Part shown: positions 18,248-27,300 of the stretch, piece by piece
Numbering within the stretch: the stretch's first letter is position 1
Layout: every line of letters begins with the position of its first letter
Origin: Rhodoferax sp. BAB1
GTDB taxonomy: Bacteria; Pseudomonadota; Gammaproteobacteria; Burkholderiales; Burkholderiaceae_C
DNA: 64,000 bases
Direction of reading: 5' to 3'
NCBI RefSeq assembly: GCF_013334205.1
Contig: NZ_CP054424.1
Location: 2,996,001-3,060,000 of the forward strand
Made by a program: the position numbers and the translations under genes
The notes under the pieces: generated by a model
What the model saw: the letters and a program-made list of their open reading frames with translations, nothing else
Told to the model about the DNA's origin: nothing
The model's database searches: none

Positions 18248-19480
18248 CTATGCCACCACGCCGCGCGCGCGCAGCGTGGCGATCTGGGCATCCGTCAGTC
18301 CCACCTCGCGCAGCACGGCCTCGCTGTCCTGCCCGAGGGCCGGCGCCCGCCGCCACTGGCCGCCCGGCGTGGACGACAGCCTGGGCACCACGCCCGGCAC
18401 CGTGAGCGCGCTGCCGTCGTCCATCGTCACCGTCTGCAGCATGCCGCGCGCCGCGTAATGCGGGTCGGCCGCGATATCGGCCACCGTGTAGATCTTGCCG
18501 GCCGGCACCTGCGCCGCGTCGAGCGCGGCCAGCACCTCATTCACCGGTCGCGTTGCCGCCCAGGCCCCGATGGCGGCGTCCAGTTCCTGCACGCGAGCCA
18601 CCCGGCCCGCGTTGTCGGCCAGCGCCGGATCTTGCCCCAGGTCGTCGCGGGCTATGCAGTGCATCAGACGCTTGAAGATGCTGTCGCCATTGCCGGCAAT
18701 CAGGGCGTAGCCGCCATCAGCGCAGCGGTAGGCGTTGGTCGGCGCGATACCCGGCATGGCGCTGCCGGCCGGGCCGCGTACCGCACCAAAGGCGCTGTAT
18801 TCGGGCAGCAGGCTTTCCATGCAGTTGAACACCGCCTCGTACAGCGCCACGTCGATCACCTGGCCGCGCCCTTTCGGTGCCTCAGGGCTCACGGTGGCAT
18901 GGCGGTGCTGCAGCGCCAGCAGGATGCCGATGACGCCATGCAGCGAAGCCAGCGTATCGCCGATCGACACGCCCACACGCACCGGCACGCGCCCGGGCTC
19001 GGCCGTCAGGTGGCGCAGGCCGCCCATGGCCTCGGCCACCACGCCGAAACCGGGCCGGTCGCGGTAGGGGCCGGTCTGGCCGTAGCCGCTGATGCGCAGC
19101 ATGATGAGCCCCGGGTTGAGTGCCTGCAGCGCAGCCGGCCCCAGGCCCCAGCCCTCCAGGGCGCCGGGGCGGAAGTTCTCGATCAGCACGTCGGCTTCCG
19201 CGGCCAGCCTGCGCACGATGTCCTGCGCTTCGGGCTGTTTCAGGTCCAGCGCCAGCGAGCGCTTGTTGCGCGACTGCACCTGCCACCAGACCGAGGTGCC
19301 GTCCTTGAGCAGGCGCCACTTGCGCAGCGGGTCACCCGCACCGGGCGGCTCGATCTTGATCACCTCGGCACCGAAGTCGGCCAGGGTCTTGGCCGCAAAG
19401 GGGCCGGCGATCAGCTGCCCCATCTCCACCACCTTGAGGCCCACGAGCGGACCGCGGGGCTTGTTGTCTTGAGTCTCCAT
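18248..19480 (-). CDS. CaiB/BaiF-family (class III) CoA transferase
   Basis: A 410-aa family III CoA transferase. N-terminal landmarks are LKVVEMGQLIAGPFAAKTLADFG and VIKIEPPG, followed by the RNKRSLALDLK block and a DVLIENFRPG segment preceding the catalytic-loop region. Such enzymes move CoA between carboxylic acids; the substrate cannot be named. The start ATG at 19480 lies only 7 bases behind a TAGCAT -10-like hexamer, which suggests a leaderless transcript. A longer frame to 19522 would start upstream of that hexamer. Confidence 0.88.
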   Translation of the reverse strand: METQDNKPRGPLVGLKVVEMGQLIAGPFAAKTLADFGAEVIKIEPPGAGDPLRKWRLLKDGTSVWWQVQSRNKRSLALDLKQPEAQDIVRRLAAEADVLIENFRPGALEGWGLGPAALQALNPGLIMLRISGYGQTGPYRDRPGFGVVAEAMGGLRHLTAEPGRVPVRVGVSIGDTLASLHGVIGILLALQHRHATVSPEAPKGRGQVIDVALYEAVFNCMESLLPEYSAFGAVRGPAGSAMPGIAPTNAYRCADGGYALIAGNGDSIFKRLMHCIARDDLGQDPALADNAGRVARVQELDAAIGAWAATRPVNEVLAALDAAQVPAGKIYTVADIAADPHYAARGMLQTVTMDDGSALTVPGVVPRLSSTPGGQWRRAPALGQDSEAVLREVGLTDAQIATLRARGVVA

Positions 19481-19520
19481 GCCCCGCATGCTACCCTTGA
19501 GCGGCCCCCCTGGAAGCACC

Positions 19521-19847
19521 ATGCTCTACAAGTTCAAGTCCCGCGCCACCCCCGACCTCATCATGCTCGAGCCCAATGGCCGGCGCGTGCTGCAGCTCAT
19601 CGGCAAGCCGGTGGACGAGAAACAGGGCATCCTGCAACCGGCCGCCATGCCGGCTGCCATCGCCGCGCTGGAAGCGGCCATTGCGCAGGAGGAAACCGAA
19701 CGCCGCGCGGCCGAAGCCGAGGCTGCCGAGAAGGGCGAGACACTGCCCGAACAGGAGGGCGTGACGCTGCGTCAGCGCGCCGCCCCCTTCATCGAGATGC
19801 TGCGTCGCTGCCAGCAGGCCGGCAAGGACATCGTCTGGGGCGTTTAG
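19521..19847 (+). CDS. DUF1840-family protein
   Basis: A 108-aa cytoplasmic protein beginning MLYKFKSRATPDLIMLEPNG, the conserved opening of the DUF1840 family, with an acidic/alanine-rich middle (EETERRAAEAEAAEKGE) and a conserved C-terminus (FIEMLRRCQQAGKDIVWGV). Function is unknown. It is divergent from the CaiB gene, with about 40 bases between starts. It was recognised from the family pattern rather than from any catalytic motif. Confidence 0.75.
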   Translation: MLYKFKSRATPDLIMLEPNGRRVLQLIGKPVDEKQGILQPAAMPAAIAALEAAIAQEETERRAAEAEAAEKGETLPEQEGVTLRQRAAPFIEMLRRCQQAGKDIVWGV

Positions 19848-19897
19848 CACCCGCGTCGTCAACGCTGATGGGCCACGCCTGAAGGAGCCGAACCGCA

Positions 19898-19958
19898 GAA
19901 CGCCGTGGAACCGGCTTTGCCGGGCCACTGGCGTTGCCCCCTCTTTAGGGGGGTGGCG
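19898..19958 (+). repeat. Interspersed palindromic repeat, copy 1
   Basis: The core is AACGCC-GTGG-AA-CCGGC-TTT-GCCGG-G-CCAC-T-GGCGTT, a two-part stem-loop, followed by a C-run/G-run palindrome. The same unit occurs at 23696, 28289 (inverted) and 44400, all in spacers next to transport genes. Confidence 0.85.
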
Positions 19959-19987
19959 TAGCGAACGTAGGGAGCGAAGCCTGGGGG

Positions 19988-20989
19988 TTAATCCACTTTC
20001 GCGCCTGAAGCTTTCACCACCGCCGCCCACTTCTTGTGCTCGGCGTCGATGAAGCGCGTGAACTCCGCCGGCGTGTTGCCGCTGGGAATGGCGCCCAGTG
20101 CGAGCAGCCGCTCCTTCATGGCCGGCGTGGCCAGGGCCCGGGCCACCTCCTGCTGGATGCGGTTGACGATGTCGGGCGCGGTGCCGGCCGGTGCCAGCAG
20201 GCCGAACCAGCTGCTGGCCTCGAAACCCTTGAGCCTGGCCGCCTCCTCGATGGTCGGCAGTTCGGGCAAGGTGGCCGAGCGCTGGCCGCTGGTCACGGCA
20301 AAGGCCTTGAGCTTGCCGGACTTGATGTGCGGCATGGAGGACGGCAGGTTGTCGAACATGACGTCCATATTGCCGCCCACCATGTCCAGCAGCGCCGGGC
20401 CCGAACCGCGGTAGGGGATGTGGGTCATGAAGATGCCGTTCATGGACTTGAACAGCTCGCCGGCCAGGTGGATGGACGTGCCGTTGCCGCTGGAGGCCAT
20501 GTTGAGCTTGCCCGGGTTGGCGCGGGCGTACTTGATGAAGTCCGGCACCGTGTTGATGTTCAGTGCCCGCGCCTTGTCGGCGTTCATCACCATCACATTG
20601 GGCACACCGGCCACCAGGGTGATGGGGGCGAAATCCTTCTGCGGATCGAAACCCAGCTTGGCGTAGAGGGCCTTGTTGATGCCGTGCGTGCCCACCGTGC
20701 CCATGAAGATCGTGTAACCGTCGTTGGGCGACTTGGCCACCAGTTCCGCGCCCACATTGCCGCCGGCGCCGGCCTTGTTCTCGACGATGAAGGGCTGGCC
20801 GAAGGCCTTGCTCAGGTCCGGCGCAATCGCCCGGGCCAGGATGTCGGTGGTGCCCCCCGGGGCGAAAGGCACGACGATCTTCACCGGCTTGCTGGGCCAG
20901 GCGCCCTGGGCCCAGGCGGCTGGCGCCAGGGCCAGCAGCGTTGCGGCTGCGAGCAGGTGGCGGCGGTTCGAGGCGAAGAGCTTGCGCAT
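19988..20989 (-). CDS. Bug/TctC-family periplasmic solute-binding protein
   Basis: A 333-aa secreted protein of the Bug (Bordetella uptake gene) family, the binding component of tripartite tricarboxylate-type systems. It has a signal peptide ending AWAQG, then the family signatures [18 protein letters not shown] and [18 protein letters not shown], plus [17 protein letters not shown]. No tctA/tctB membrane genes are next to it, as is usual for the expanded Bug sets of Burkholderiales. The ATG at 20989 is chosen because it begins the signal peptide. Ligand unknown, probably a carboxylate. Confidence 0.92.
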   Translation of the reverse strand: MRKLFASNRRHLLAAATLLALAPAAWAQGAWPSKPVKIVVPFAPGGTTDILARAIAPDLSKAFGQPFIVENKAGAGGNVGAELVAKSPNDGYTIFMGTVGTHGINKALYAKLGFDPQKDFAPITLVAGVPNVMVMNADKARALNINTVPDFIKYARANPGKLNMASSGNGTSIHLAGELFKSMNGIFMTHIPYRGSGPALLDMVGGNMDVMFDNLPSSMPHIKSGKLKAFAVTSGQRSATLPELPTIEEAARLKGFEASSWFGLLAPAGTAPDIVNRIQQEVARALATPAMKERLLALGAIPSGNTPAEFTRFIDAEHKKWAAVVKASGAKVD

Positions 20990-21133
20990 GGTGTTGTCTC
21001 CTGGATTTGATGCATCCCAGTGTAGGTAGCCTTGGGTTCGCTGTGACCTAGGGTTTGTCACCAGACGGCCCTCCACGTGTCGCGTTGGCGGCTTTGCCCA
21101 TTACCTTGTCGAGTACCCGCTGTGCGGGCGTGG

Positions 21134-21222
21134 CGAGCCGGGATCTGCGCCCGGCAGCGCAGTAACTTTCTCTTGCGTGCCCAAGAGAAAGTGAGTCGCC
21201 CGCCGGGGCGAGACCCGGCTCG
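21134..21222. repeat. Nested palindromic element in the spacer between two Bug genes
   Basis: Outer arms CGAGCCGGG (21134-21142) and CCCGGCTCG (21214-21222) enclose an inner 11-bp inverted repeat ACTTTCTCTTG / CAAGAGAAAGT (21165-21175 and 21182-21192). It looks like a REP/BIME-type interspersed element and not a gene. Confidence 0.7.
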
Positions 21223-21246
21223 CAACGAACGCAAAAACATACCGCA

Positions 21247-21275
21247 GAAAAAGAAAAAGCCACCTGAACGGTGGC
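21247..21275 (-). terminator. Intrinsic terminator of the second Bug gene
   Basis: On the minus strand GCCACC, a GTTCA loop, GGTGGC and a T-rich tail (TTTTTCTTTTT) form a strong rho-independent terminator about 30 bases after the stop codon. Confidence 0.85.
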
Positions 21276-21304
21276 CTTTCCAGCAGTGGGGCAGGACGCT
21301 GCAA

Positions 21305-22279
21305 TCAGTCCGCGTAAACGCCCGCCGCCTTGATGACCGGATCCCACTTGGCGATCTCGTCGGCCACGAATTTCTTGTGCTCGACCGGATCCACCCGCTT
21401 GTCGCTCACGACCACCGCGCCCAGGCCTTCCTGCTTCTTGATGAAGTCCGGGTCCTTCAGCGCGACTTTCAGGGCGGCGTTGATCTTGCTTGCCACGTCG
21501 GCCGGCACACCCTTGGGTGCATACAGGCCGTGCCAGATCGTCACTTCGAAGCCCTTGAGACCGGACTCCTGCAGCGTCGGCAGGTCCTTGAGGGCAGGCG
21601 TGGAGAGCCGCTTGGCCGTGGTCACGGCAAAAGCCTTGACCTTCTTGCCCTCGATCTGCGCGGTGGTGTTGGTGGTCTGGTCGCACAGCAGGTCGATCTG
21701 GCCGCCGATCAGGTCGGTGATGGCTGGCGCCGTGCCCTTGTAAGGCACGGTGGTCATGTCGATTTTCAGCGCGTTCTGGAACATCAGGCCGCACAGATGC
21801 GACGCGGCGCCCAGGCCGGCATTGCCCAGGTTGATCTTGCCCTTGTTGTCATTGATCCAGGCGCTGAGTTCCTTGTAGTTGGCCGCCGGCAGGCTGGGGC
21901 GGCCGATCAGGGTCATGGGCACGTCGTTGACCATGCCCAGGTAGGTGAAGTCGTTCGGCACCGAGTAGGGCAGCTTGCGGTAGAGGATGGGGCTGGTCGC
22001 CATGCCGATGTGGTGCAGGAACAGGGTGTGACCATCCGGGTTGGCCTTGGCCACCTTGTTGCCGGCAATGGTGCCGCCGGCACCGGCCACGTTCTCGATC
22101 ACGATGGTGGCGCCGCCCAGGGGCTTGCGCATGGCCTCGGCCAGGTCACGCGCCACGCGGTCGGTCGGTCCGCCAGCCGCGAAGGGCACGACGATGGTGA
22201 TGGGCTTGGTGCCGGGGAAGGATTGGGCCTGGGCCGCAAAGGCGGTCACGGCAGCGGCGATCAGTAGCAGACGTTTCAT
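21305..22279 (-). CDS. Bug/TctC-family periplasmic solute-binding protein
   Basis: A 324-aa Bug-family protein with a signal peptide MKRLLLIAAAVTAFAAQAQ, then ITIVVPFAAGGPTDRVARDLAE and VIENVAGAGGTIAGNKVAK, and TVPYKGTAPAITDLIGGQID. A strong Shine-Dalgarno (AGGAGG) precedes the ATG. It follows the PaaK-like ligase gene on the same strand after about 90 bases and ends at its own terminator. It may share a carboxylic acid substrate theme with the neighbouring ligases, but this is inference. Confidence 0.92.
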   Translation of the reverse strand: MKRLLLIAAAVTAFAAQAQSFPGTKPITIVVPFAAGGPTDRVARDLAEAMRKPLGGATIVIENVAGAGGTIAGNKVAKANPDGHTLFLHHIGMATSPILYRKLPYSVPNDFTYLGMVNDVPMTLIGRPSLPAANYKELSAWINDNKGKINLGNAGLGAASHLCGLMFQNALKIDMTTVPYKGTAPAITDLIGGQIDLLCDQTTNTTAQIEGKKVKAFAVTTAKRLSTPALKDLPTLQESGLKGFEVTIWHGLYAPKGVPADVASKINAALKVALKDPDFIKKQEGLGAVVVSDKRVDPVEHKKFVADEIAKWDPVIKAAGVYAD

Positions 22280-22372
22280 GGTGGTTCCTCCTGGGGTATG
22301 GCAAGAAGTCTAATCCCGCCGGCCCGGCCCACCCGTTCGGAAAATACTTAGACTCGCCCCGGCAGGACCCGC

Positions 22373-23644
22373 CTATTTGTAACTGCGCGCATCCTCGATC
22401 ACCTTGCCGTCATTGGGCAGGCTGCCGGGCAGCAGCAGTTCCACCTCGCCGCGCAGCTTGGTCACGTCGCGCACGGTTTCGGCAATGCGCAGCGCCAGTT
22501 CGCCCGGCCCGCTGCAGGCGGTCTCCACCTTGAGTGTCATGGTGTCCTGGGCCATCTCGCCGGCCACCACCAGGCGCGCGCGCACCACTTCCGGGTAGCG
22601 CTTGACGATCTCGGCGATCTGGCCCGGGTGCACGAACATGCCGCGCACCTTGGTGGTCTGGTCGGCACGCCCCAGCCAGCCCCTGATACGGGTGTTGGTC
22701 CGCCCGGTCGGGCAGGTGTCGGGCAGGATGGCCGAGAGATCGCCGGTGCCGAAGCGGATCAGCGGGTAATCGGGGTTGAGCACGGTCACCACCACCTCAC
22801 CCACTTCGCCCTCAGCCACCGGGTCGCCGGTGCCGGGACGCACGATCTCCAGGACAATGCCCTCGTCCAGCAGCAGACCCTGACGCGCCTGGGTCTCGTA
22901 GGCGATCAGGCCGGCATCGGCCGTGGCGTAGCACTGGTAAGCGGCAATACCGCGCTCGGCCAGCCAGTCACGCAGGCTGGGCGGAAAGGCCTCGCCGCTG
23001 ACCAGGGCCTTGGTGAAGGACAGCTTGGCGCCCGCCTCCTGCGCCTTCTCGACCAGGATCTTCAGGAAGCTGGGCGTGCCGGCATAGGCCACCGGCCGCA
23101 GGTCGGTCATGGCCGACAGCTGCTGCTCGGTATTGCCCGTGCCGCCGGGAAAGACGGTGCAGCCCAGGGCCTGGGCGCCGGCTTCCATGATCCAGGCGCC
23201 GGGCGTGAGGTGGTAGCTGAAGCAGTTGTGCACCAGGTCACCCGCCTCGAAACCGGCCGCGGCAAAAGCACGGGCGCTGCGCCAGTAATCCGCCGCACCG
23301 CCTTCCGGCTCGTAGATCGGGCCGGGCGACTGGTAGACGCGCCGCGCCCCCGTACCGCGCAACAGGCCGCGCCAGCCGATGGCAGAGAAACCGCCAAAAG
23401 GATCACTGGCATCCCGCGCACGGGCCGCCTGCTGGCGCTCCAGCAATTCGTGCTTGCGCGTCACCGGCAGCTTGGCCAGCGCCGCACGTGTGGTGACGGC
23501 TGCGGCATCCACACCGCGCAGGATCTCGGCAAAAGCCGGGGCCGAGCGCTGGGCCTGTGCCACATGGCCCGGCAGGGCCGCCAGCAGGGCGGCCTCGCGC
23601 AACGCCGGGTCGCGTGTTTCGAGCGCGTCGTAATGTTTGCTCAT
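22373..23644 (-). CDS. Phenylacetate-CoA ligase-family AMP-forming enzyme (PaaK-like)
   Basis: A 423-aa adenylate-forming protein. Features include DPFGGFSAIGWRGLLRGTGAR (P-loop-like region), YAGTPSFLKILVEKAQEAG and the adenylation motif LIRFGTGDLSAILP, then an RGWLGRADQTTKVRGMFV segment typical of PaaK C-terminal domains. Members activate aryl- or alkyl-carboxylates to CoA thioesters. The start at 23644 gives MSKHYDALETRDPALREAAL, which fits the family; the longer frame to 23770 runs through the repeat element. It comes after livF, so it may process the imported substrate. Confidence 0.85.
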   Translation of the reverse strand: MSKHYDALETRDPALREAALLAALPGHVAQAQRSAPAFAEILRGVDAAAVTTRAALAKLPVTRKHELLERQQAARARDASDPFGGFSAIGWRGLLRGTGARRVYQSPGPIYEPEGGAADYWRSARAFAAAGFEAGDLVHNCFSYHLTPGAWIMEAGAQALGCTVFPGGTGNTEQQLSAMTDLRPVAYAGTPSFLKILVEKAQEAGAKLSFTKALVSGEAFPPSLRDWLAERGIAAYQCYATADAGLIAYETQARQGLLLDEGIVLEIVRPGTGDPVAEGEVGEVVVTVLNPDYPLIRFGTGDLSAILPDTCPTGRTNTRIRGWLGRADQTTKVRGMFVHPGQIAEIVKRYPEVVRARLVVAGEMAQDTMTLKVETACSGPGELALRIAETVRDVTKLRGEVELLLPGSLPNDGKVIEDARSYK

Positions 23645-23695
23645 CTCAGTCGTCCCTGTTACGTACTCCGCCTTGAGCCGAGGTGTCTTGATCGG

Positions 23696-23756
23696 GAACG
23701 CCGTGGAACCGGCTTCGCCGGGCCACTGGCGTTGCCCCCTTGAGGGGGGAGGCGGC
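23696..23756 (+). repeat. Interspersed palindromic repeat, copy 2
   Basis: Same unit as at 19898 with a CCGGC-TTC-GCCGG inner hairpin and AACGCC/GGCGTT outer stem, followed by CCCCCTTGAGGGGG. It lies between the PaaK-like gene and livF. Confidence 0.85.
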
Positions 23757-23779
23757 CTCAGGGCCGCCACGGGGGTGCT

Positions 23780-24589
23780 TCACGCCAACCAACGCTTGCG
23801 GCGTTTATAACTTTTCACGTCACGGAAACTCTTGCGCTCACCGCCGCCCATGCCGAGGTAGAACTCCTTCACGTCCTCGTTGCTGGCCAGGTCGCTGGCG
23901 ACGCCGTCCATCACGATACGACCCGACTCCATGATGTAGCCGTAGTCCGAGTACTTCAGCGCCATATTGGTGTTCTGCTCGGCCAGCAGGAAGGTCACGC
24001 GCTCCTTCTGGTTCAGGTCCTTGACGATCTCGAAGACCTCTTCCACGATCTGCGGCGCCAGGCCCATGGAGGGCTCGTCCAGCAGCACCATGCTGGGGTG
24101 GGCCATGAGCGCGCGGCCGATGGCGCACATCTGCTGCTCGCCGCCCGAGGTGTAGGCGGCCTGGGAGGTGCGGCGCGTCTTGAGGCGCGGAAAGTAGGCA
24201 TAGACCTTCTCCAGGCCGGCGGCCACCTCGGCCTTGCTCTTGCGCGTATAGGCCCCGGTCAGCAGGTTTTCCTCGATCGTGAGGTGGGCAAAACAGTGCC
24301 GCCCCTCCATCACCTGCACCACGCCGCGCTTGACCAGATCGGAAGGCGTCAGGTTCTCGATGCGCTCGCCGCGCAGCTCGATGCTGCCCTTGGTCACCTC
24401 ACCGCGCTCGCCCTTGAGCAGGTTGGAGATGGCGCGCAGCGTCGTGGTCTTGCCCGCGCCGTTGCCACCCAGCAGCGCCACGATGCCCCCCTCGGGCACC
24501 TGCAGCGACACCCCCTTGAGCACCAGGATCACGTGGTTGTAGATGACCTCGATGCCGTTGACGTTCAAAACAATGTTCTTGGAGTCCAT
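23780..24589 (-). CDS. livF: Branched-chain-amino-acid-type ABC transporter ATP-binding protein LivF
   Basis: A 269-aa ATPase of the LivF group. Walker A is LLGGNGAGKTTT, the signature is TSGGEQQMCAIGRAL (first Leu replaced by Thr), and Walker B is MVLLDEPSMGLAP, followed by LLAEQNTNMAL with the switch His position as Asn. The extra basic tail RDVKSYKRRKRWLA is slightly longer than usual. It is the last Liv component of the operon, separated from livK by 150 bases of stem-loops. The co-encoded CoA ligases suggest an organic acid rather than leucine as substrate; that is inference. Confidence 0.9.
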   Translation of the reverse strand: MDSKNIVLNVNGIEVIYNHVILVLKGVSLQVPEGGIVALLGGNGAGKTTTLRAISNLLKGERGEVTKGSIELRGERIENLTPSDLVKRGVVQVMEGRHCFAHLTIEENLLTGAYTRKSKAEVAAGLEKVYAYFPRLKTRRTSQAAYTSGGEQQMCAIGRALMAHPSMVLLDEPSMGLAPQIVEEVFEIVKDLNQKERVTFLLAEQNTNMALKYSDYGYIMESGRIVMDGVASDLASNEDVKEFYLGMGGGERKSFRDVKSYKRRKRWLA

Positions 24590-24605
24590 GAATGGCCCTT
24601 CTTCA

Positions 24606-24746
24606 CCAAATGAAAGACCCGCGAAGCGGCCCTTTCATTTGGCGGCTCCACCAGGTGGAGCCGCTGCCCCTCCCGCCGGGCGGGAGGGGTTGGGGGTGGG
24701 TGCCGACATGACAGACAAGGTCTTGATCGGCACAGCCGATCAAGAC
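24606..24746. repeat. Four consecutive near-perfect stem-loops between livK and livF
   Basis: Arms: CCAAATGAAAG/CTTTCATTTGG (24606-24642), GCGGCTCCACC/GGTGGAGCCGC (24642-24664), CCCCTCCCGCC/GGCGGGAGGGG (24667-24689) and GTCTTGATCGGC/GCCGATCAAGAC (24720-24746). The last one embraces the livK stop codon. They probably protect or attenuate the mRNA downstream of livK. Confidence 0.85.
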
Positions 24747-26077
24747 TGACAGTCAGCGCCACCCCGACGTGTCAGCTTCTTCTCGGCCGCGTACTTGTCG
24801 GCCGCGTTCTTCACCATGGGCTTGATGATCTGCTCGTCAGCCTGGTACCAGTCGGAACTCCAGACGAACTTGGCGCCGTCCCAGGTGTGCACGCGGGCCC
24901 AGGAAGCGCCCATGTGGTCCTGGCAGCTGGTGGAGATCGGGCGCATCACACCCTTGAAGCCCAGCGCATCGAGCTTGGCCTGTGTCAGGTTCAGGTTCTC
25001 GTAGCCCCAGCGCGCCTGCTCGCCGGTCACCCACTTGCCCTTGCCGTAGCGCTCCTGCGCGGCGCGCGCGCCCTCCACAGCGAACATCGCTGCCTGCAGG
25101 CCGCGCATGTACAGCACCTGGCCCACTTCTTCCTTCGGGCCCGTGCCCTGGCCCTTGGCGTGCACCTTGTCCAGGATCTCCTTGACCACGGCAGCGTTCG
25201 GCTCGGCGCCGTGCTGCATCATGATGGCGTTGTAGCCCTTGGCACCGGCCCCCACGTCCTTGACGTCGGGCTCGGCACCGGCCCACCACACGCCGTACAT
25301 CTTCTCGCGCGGGTAGCCGGTGGCCTGGGCCTCCTTGAGCGCGGTGGAATTCATCACGCCCCAGCCCCAGTTGAGCACGTAGTCGGGACGGTTCTGGCGG
25401 ATCTGCAGCCAGGTGGCCTTCTGCTCCACACCCGGGTGGGTCACGGGCAAGAGGCTGAGCTGGAAGCCGTGCATGGCGGCGCGCTCCTGCAGCAGCGGAA
25501 TGGGTTCCTTGCCGAAGGGGCTGTCGTGGTAGACCAGCGCGATCTTCTTGCCCTTGAGCTTGTCGTAGCCGCCTTCCTTCTTGGCGATGTGCTGGATCAG
25601 CGTATCAGCCGCCACCCAGTAGGTGCCCGACAGCGGGAAGTTCCACTTGAAGACCATGCCGTCGGCCGACTCGCTGCGGCCGTAGCCGGCGGTGATCAGC
25701 GGGATCTTGTCGCCCGGGGCCTTCTCGGTCAGCGCGAAGGTGATGCCGGTGGACAGGGGCTGGAACACGGTGGCGCCACCGTTCTTGCCCTTGAGGCGCT
25801 CGTAGCACTCCACGCCGCGGTCGGTGGCGTAGCCGGTCTCGCACTCCTCGTAGGAGACTTTCACGCCGTTGATGCCGCCGCGCGCGTTGGTGAGCTTGAG
25901 GTAGTCGACGTAGCCGTTGGCGAAGGGCACGCCGTTGGGCGCGTAGGCGCCGGTGCGGTAGACCAGCACGGGGAAAAACTGTTCCTTGGCCTGCGCGAAC
26001 GCGGCCGTGGAACAAAGCGCACCCGTGACGGCGGCGGCCGTCAGCGAGGCGGCGAGGGCGAGTTGACGAAGCTTCAT
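24740..26077 (-). CDS. livK: LivK-type periplasmic substrate-binding protein
   Basis: A 445-aa type I periplasmic binding protein with a signal peptide (MKLRQLALAASLTAAAVTG to about AFAQ). Hallmarks are VLVYRTGAYAPNGVPFANGY, NARGGINGVKVSYEECETGY and IALVYHDSPFGKEPIPLLQE. It is longer than classical LivK (about 370 aa), like the binding proteins of Burkholderiales urea/aromatic-acid-type Liv systems. Shine-Dalgarno AGGAGA precedes the ATG. A ten-base G/C tract lies 41-50 bases upstream of the start. Ligand not predictable from sequence. Confidence 0.88.
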   Translation of the reverse strand: MKLRQLALAASLTAAAVTGALCSTAAFAQAKEQFFPVLVYRTGAYAPNGVPFANGYVDYLKLTNARGGINGVKVSYEECETGYATDRGVECYERLKGKNGGATVFQPLSTGITFALTEKAPGDKIPLITAGYGRSESADGMVFKWNFPLSGTYWVAADTLIQHIAKKEGGYDKLKGKKIALVYHDSPFGKEPIPLLQERAAMHGFQLSLLPVTHPGVEQKATWLQIRQNRPDYVLNWGWGVMNSTALKEAQATGYPREKMYGVWWAGAEPDVKDVGAGAKGYNAIMMQHGAEPNAAVVKEILDKVHAKGQGTGPKEEVGQVLYMRGLQAAMFAVEGARAAQERYGKGKWVTGEQARWGYENLNLTQAKLDALGFKGVMRPISTSCQDHMGASWARVHTWDGAKFVWSSDWYQADEQIIKPMVKNAADKYAAEKKLTRRGGADCQS

Positions 26078-26143
26078 GGTTTGTCTCCTGTAGGTAGATG
26101 GAATGGTTGAAGCACGCGGGGGGGGGGAATCAGAACAACGGTG

Positions 26144-27220
26144 TCAGTGCGGGAAGGGCCACAGGCGCAGCTTCTGCTTGCCTATGCTCCACAGCTTGGC
26201 CAGGCCGTGCGGCTCGACGATCAGGAACCAGACGATCAGTGCGCCGAAGACCATGAATTCGGTGTGGGAGATGGCCGCCGTGGAAATCTCCACGCCGACC
26301 AGGCTGCCCAGCGCCGGCAGCAGCTGGTTGAGCACGATGGGCAGCACGACGATGAAGGCCGCGCCGAAGAAGCTGCCCATGATGGAGCCCAGGCCGCCGA
26401 TGATGACCATGAACAGCAGCTGGAAGGAACGGTCCACCGAGAAGGCGGCCGGCTCCCAGGCACCCAGGTGCACGAAGCCCCAGAGCGCGCCGGCCACGCC
26501 GATGATGAAGGAGCTCACGGCAAAGGCGCTGAGCTTGGCGTACATGGGGCGGATGCCGATCACGGCCGCGGCCACGTCCATGTCGCGGATGGCCATCCAC
26601 TCGCGGCCGATGGCACTGCGCACCAGGTTCTTGGCCAGCAGCGCGAACAGCACCAGCAGCGCCAGGCAGAACAGGTACTTCTGCAGCGGCGACTCCACCG
26701 GCAGGCCGAAGACTTGCAGGTTGGACACCGAGACCGAACCCGAAGGGTTGCCGTGGGTGAACCAGCCGATGCGCAGGAAGGCCCAGTCGCAGAAGAACTG
26801 CGCGGCCAGCGTGGCCACGGCCAGGTACAGGCCCTTGACCCGCAGGCTGGGGATGCCGAAGAAGATGCCCACCAGCGTGGCGAAGAAACCGCCCGACAAG
26901 AGGGCCACGAGCAGCGGCATGCCCTCGATGCGCACGAAGGTGTTGTAGGCCGCGTAGGCCCCCACGGCCATGAAAGCCCCCGAACCCAGCGAGATCTGGC
27001 CGCAGTAGCCGACCAGGATGTTCACGCCCACCGCCGCCAGCGCCAGGATAAGGAAAGGGATGAAGATGGCGCGGAACAGGTATTCATCGGCCAGCATGGG
27101 CACGCCGATGAAGGCAAAAGCGATCAGCGCCAGGATGGCCCAGCGGTCCTGCGCGATCGCAAAGATCTGCTGGTCCGCCGTGTAGGTGGTCTTGAACTGG
27201 CCGTTTTCTCTGTAGAACAT
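26144..27220 (-). CDS. livM: Liv-type ABC transporter permease LivM
   Basis: A 358-aa inner-membrane permease with about nine hydrophobic segments. The LivM landmark VGYCGQISLGSGAFMAVGAY occurs after residue 80, and PSLRVKGLYLAVATLA and EPAAFSVDRSFQLLFMVIIGG-type segments follow. It sits between livH and livK on the same strand. The N-terminus (MFYRENGQFKTTYTAD) is hydrophilic and family-typical. Confidence 0.9.
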   Translation of the reverse strand: MFYRENGQFKTTYTADQQIFAIAQDRWAILALIAFAFIGVPMLADEYLFRAIFIPFLILALAAVGVNILVGYCGQISLGSGAFMAVGAYAAYNTFVRIEGMPLLVALLSGGFFATLVGIFFGIPSLRVKGLYLAVATLAAQFFCDWAFLRIGWFTHGNPSGSVSVSNLQVFGLPVESPLQKYLFCLALLVLFALLAKNLVRSAIGREWMAIRDMDVAAAVIGIRPMYAKLSAFAVSSFIIGVAGALWGFVHLGAWEPAAFSVDRSFQLLFMVIIGGLGSIMGSFFGAAFIVVLPIVLNQLLPALGSLVGVEISTAAISHTEFMVFGALIVWFLIVEPHGLAKLWSIGKQKLRLWPFPH

Positions 27221-27300
27221 ATCAACTACCGATCAATGATCTTTTGGCTTCAGCCGCTCACTTCGTTCGCTTAACTTGCTGCGCAAGTCAACTTTCACCG

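Noticed and set aside
23780..24589. LivF as inactive because its signature begins with Thr instead of Leu
   Set aside because: The remaining signature SGGEQQ, Walker A and Walker B are intact; the first position is tolerant in this family.
24887..26110. A 407-codon plus-strand frame across livK
   Set aside because: Shadow of livK; no domain and no ribosome-binding site.
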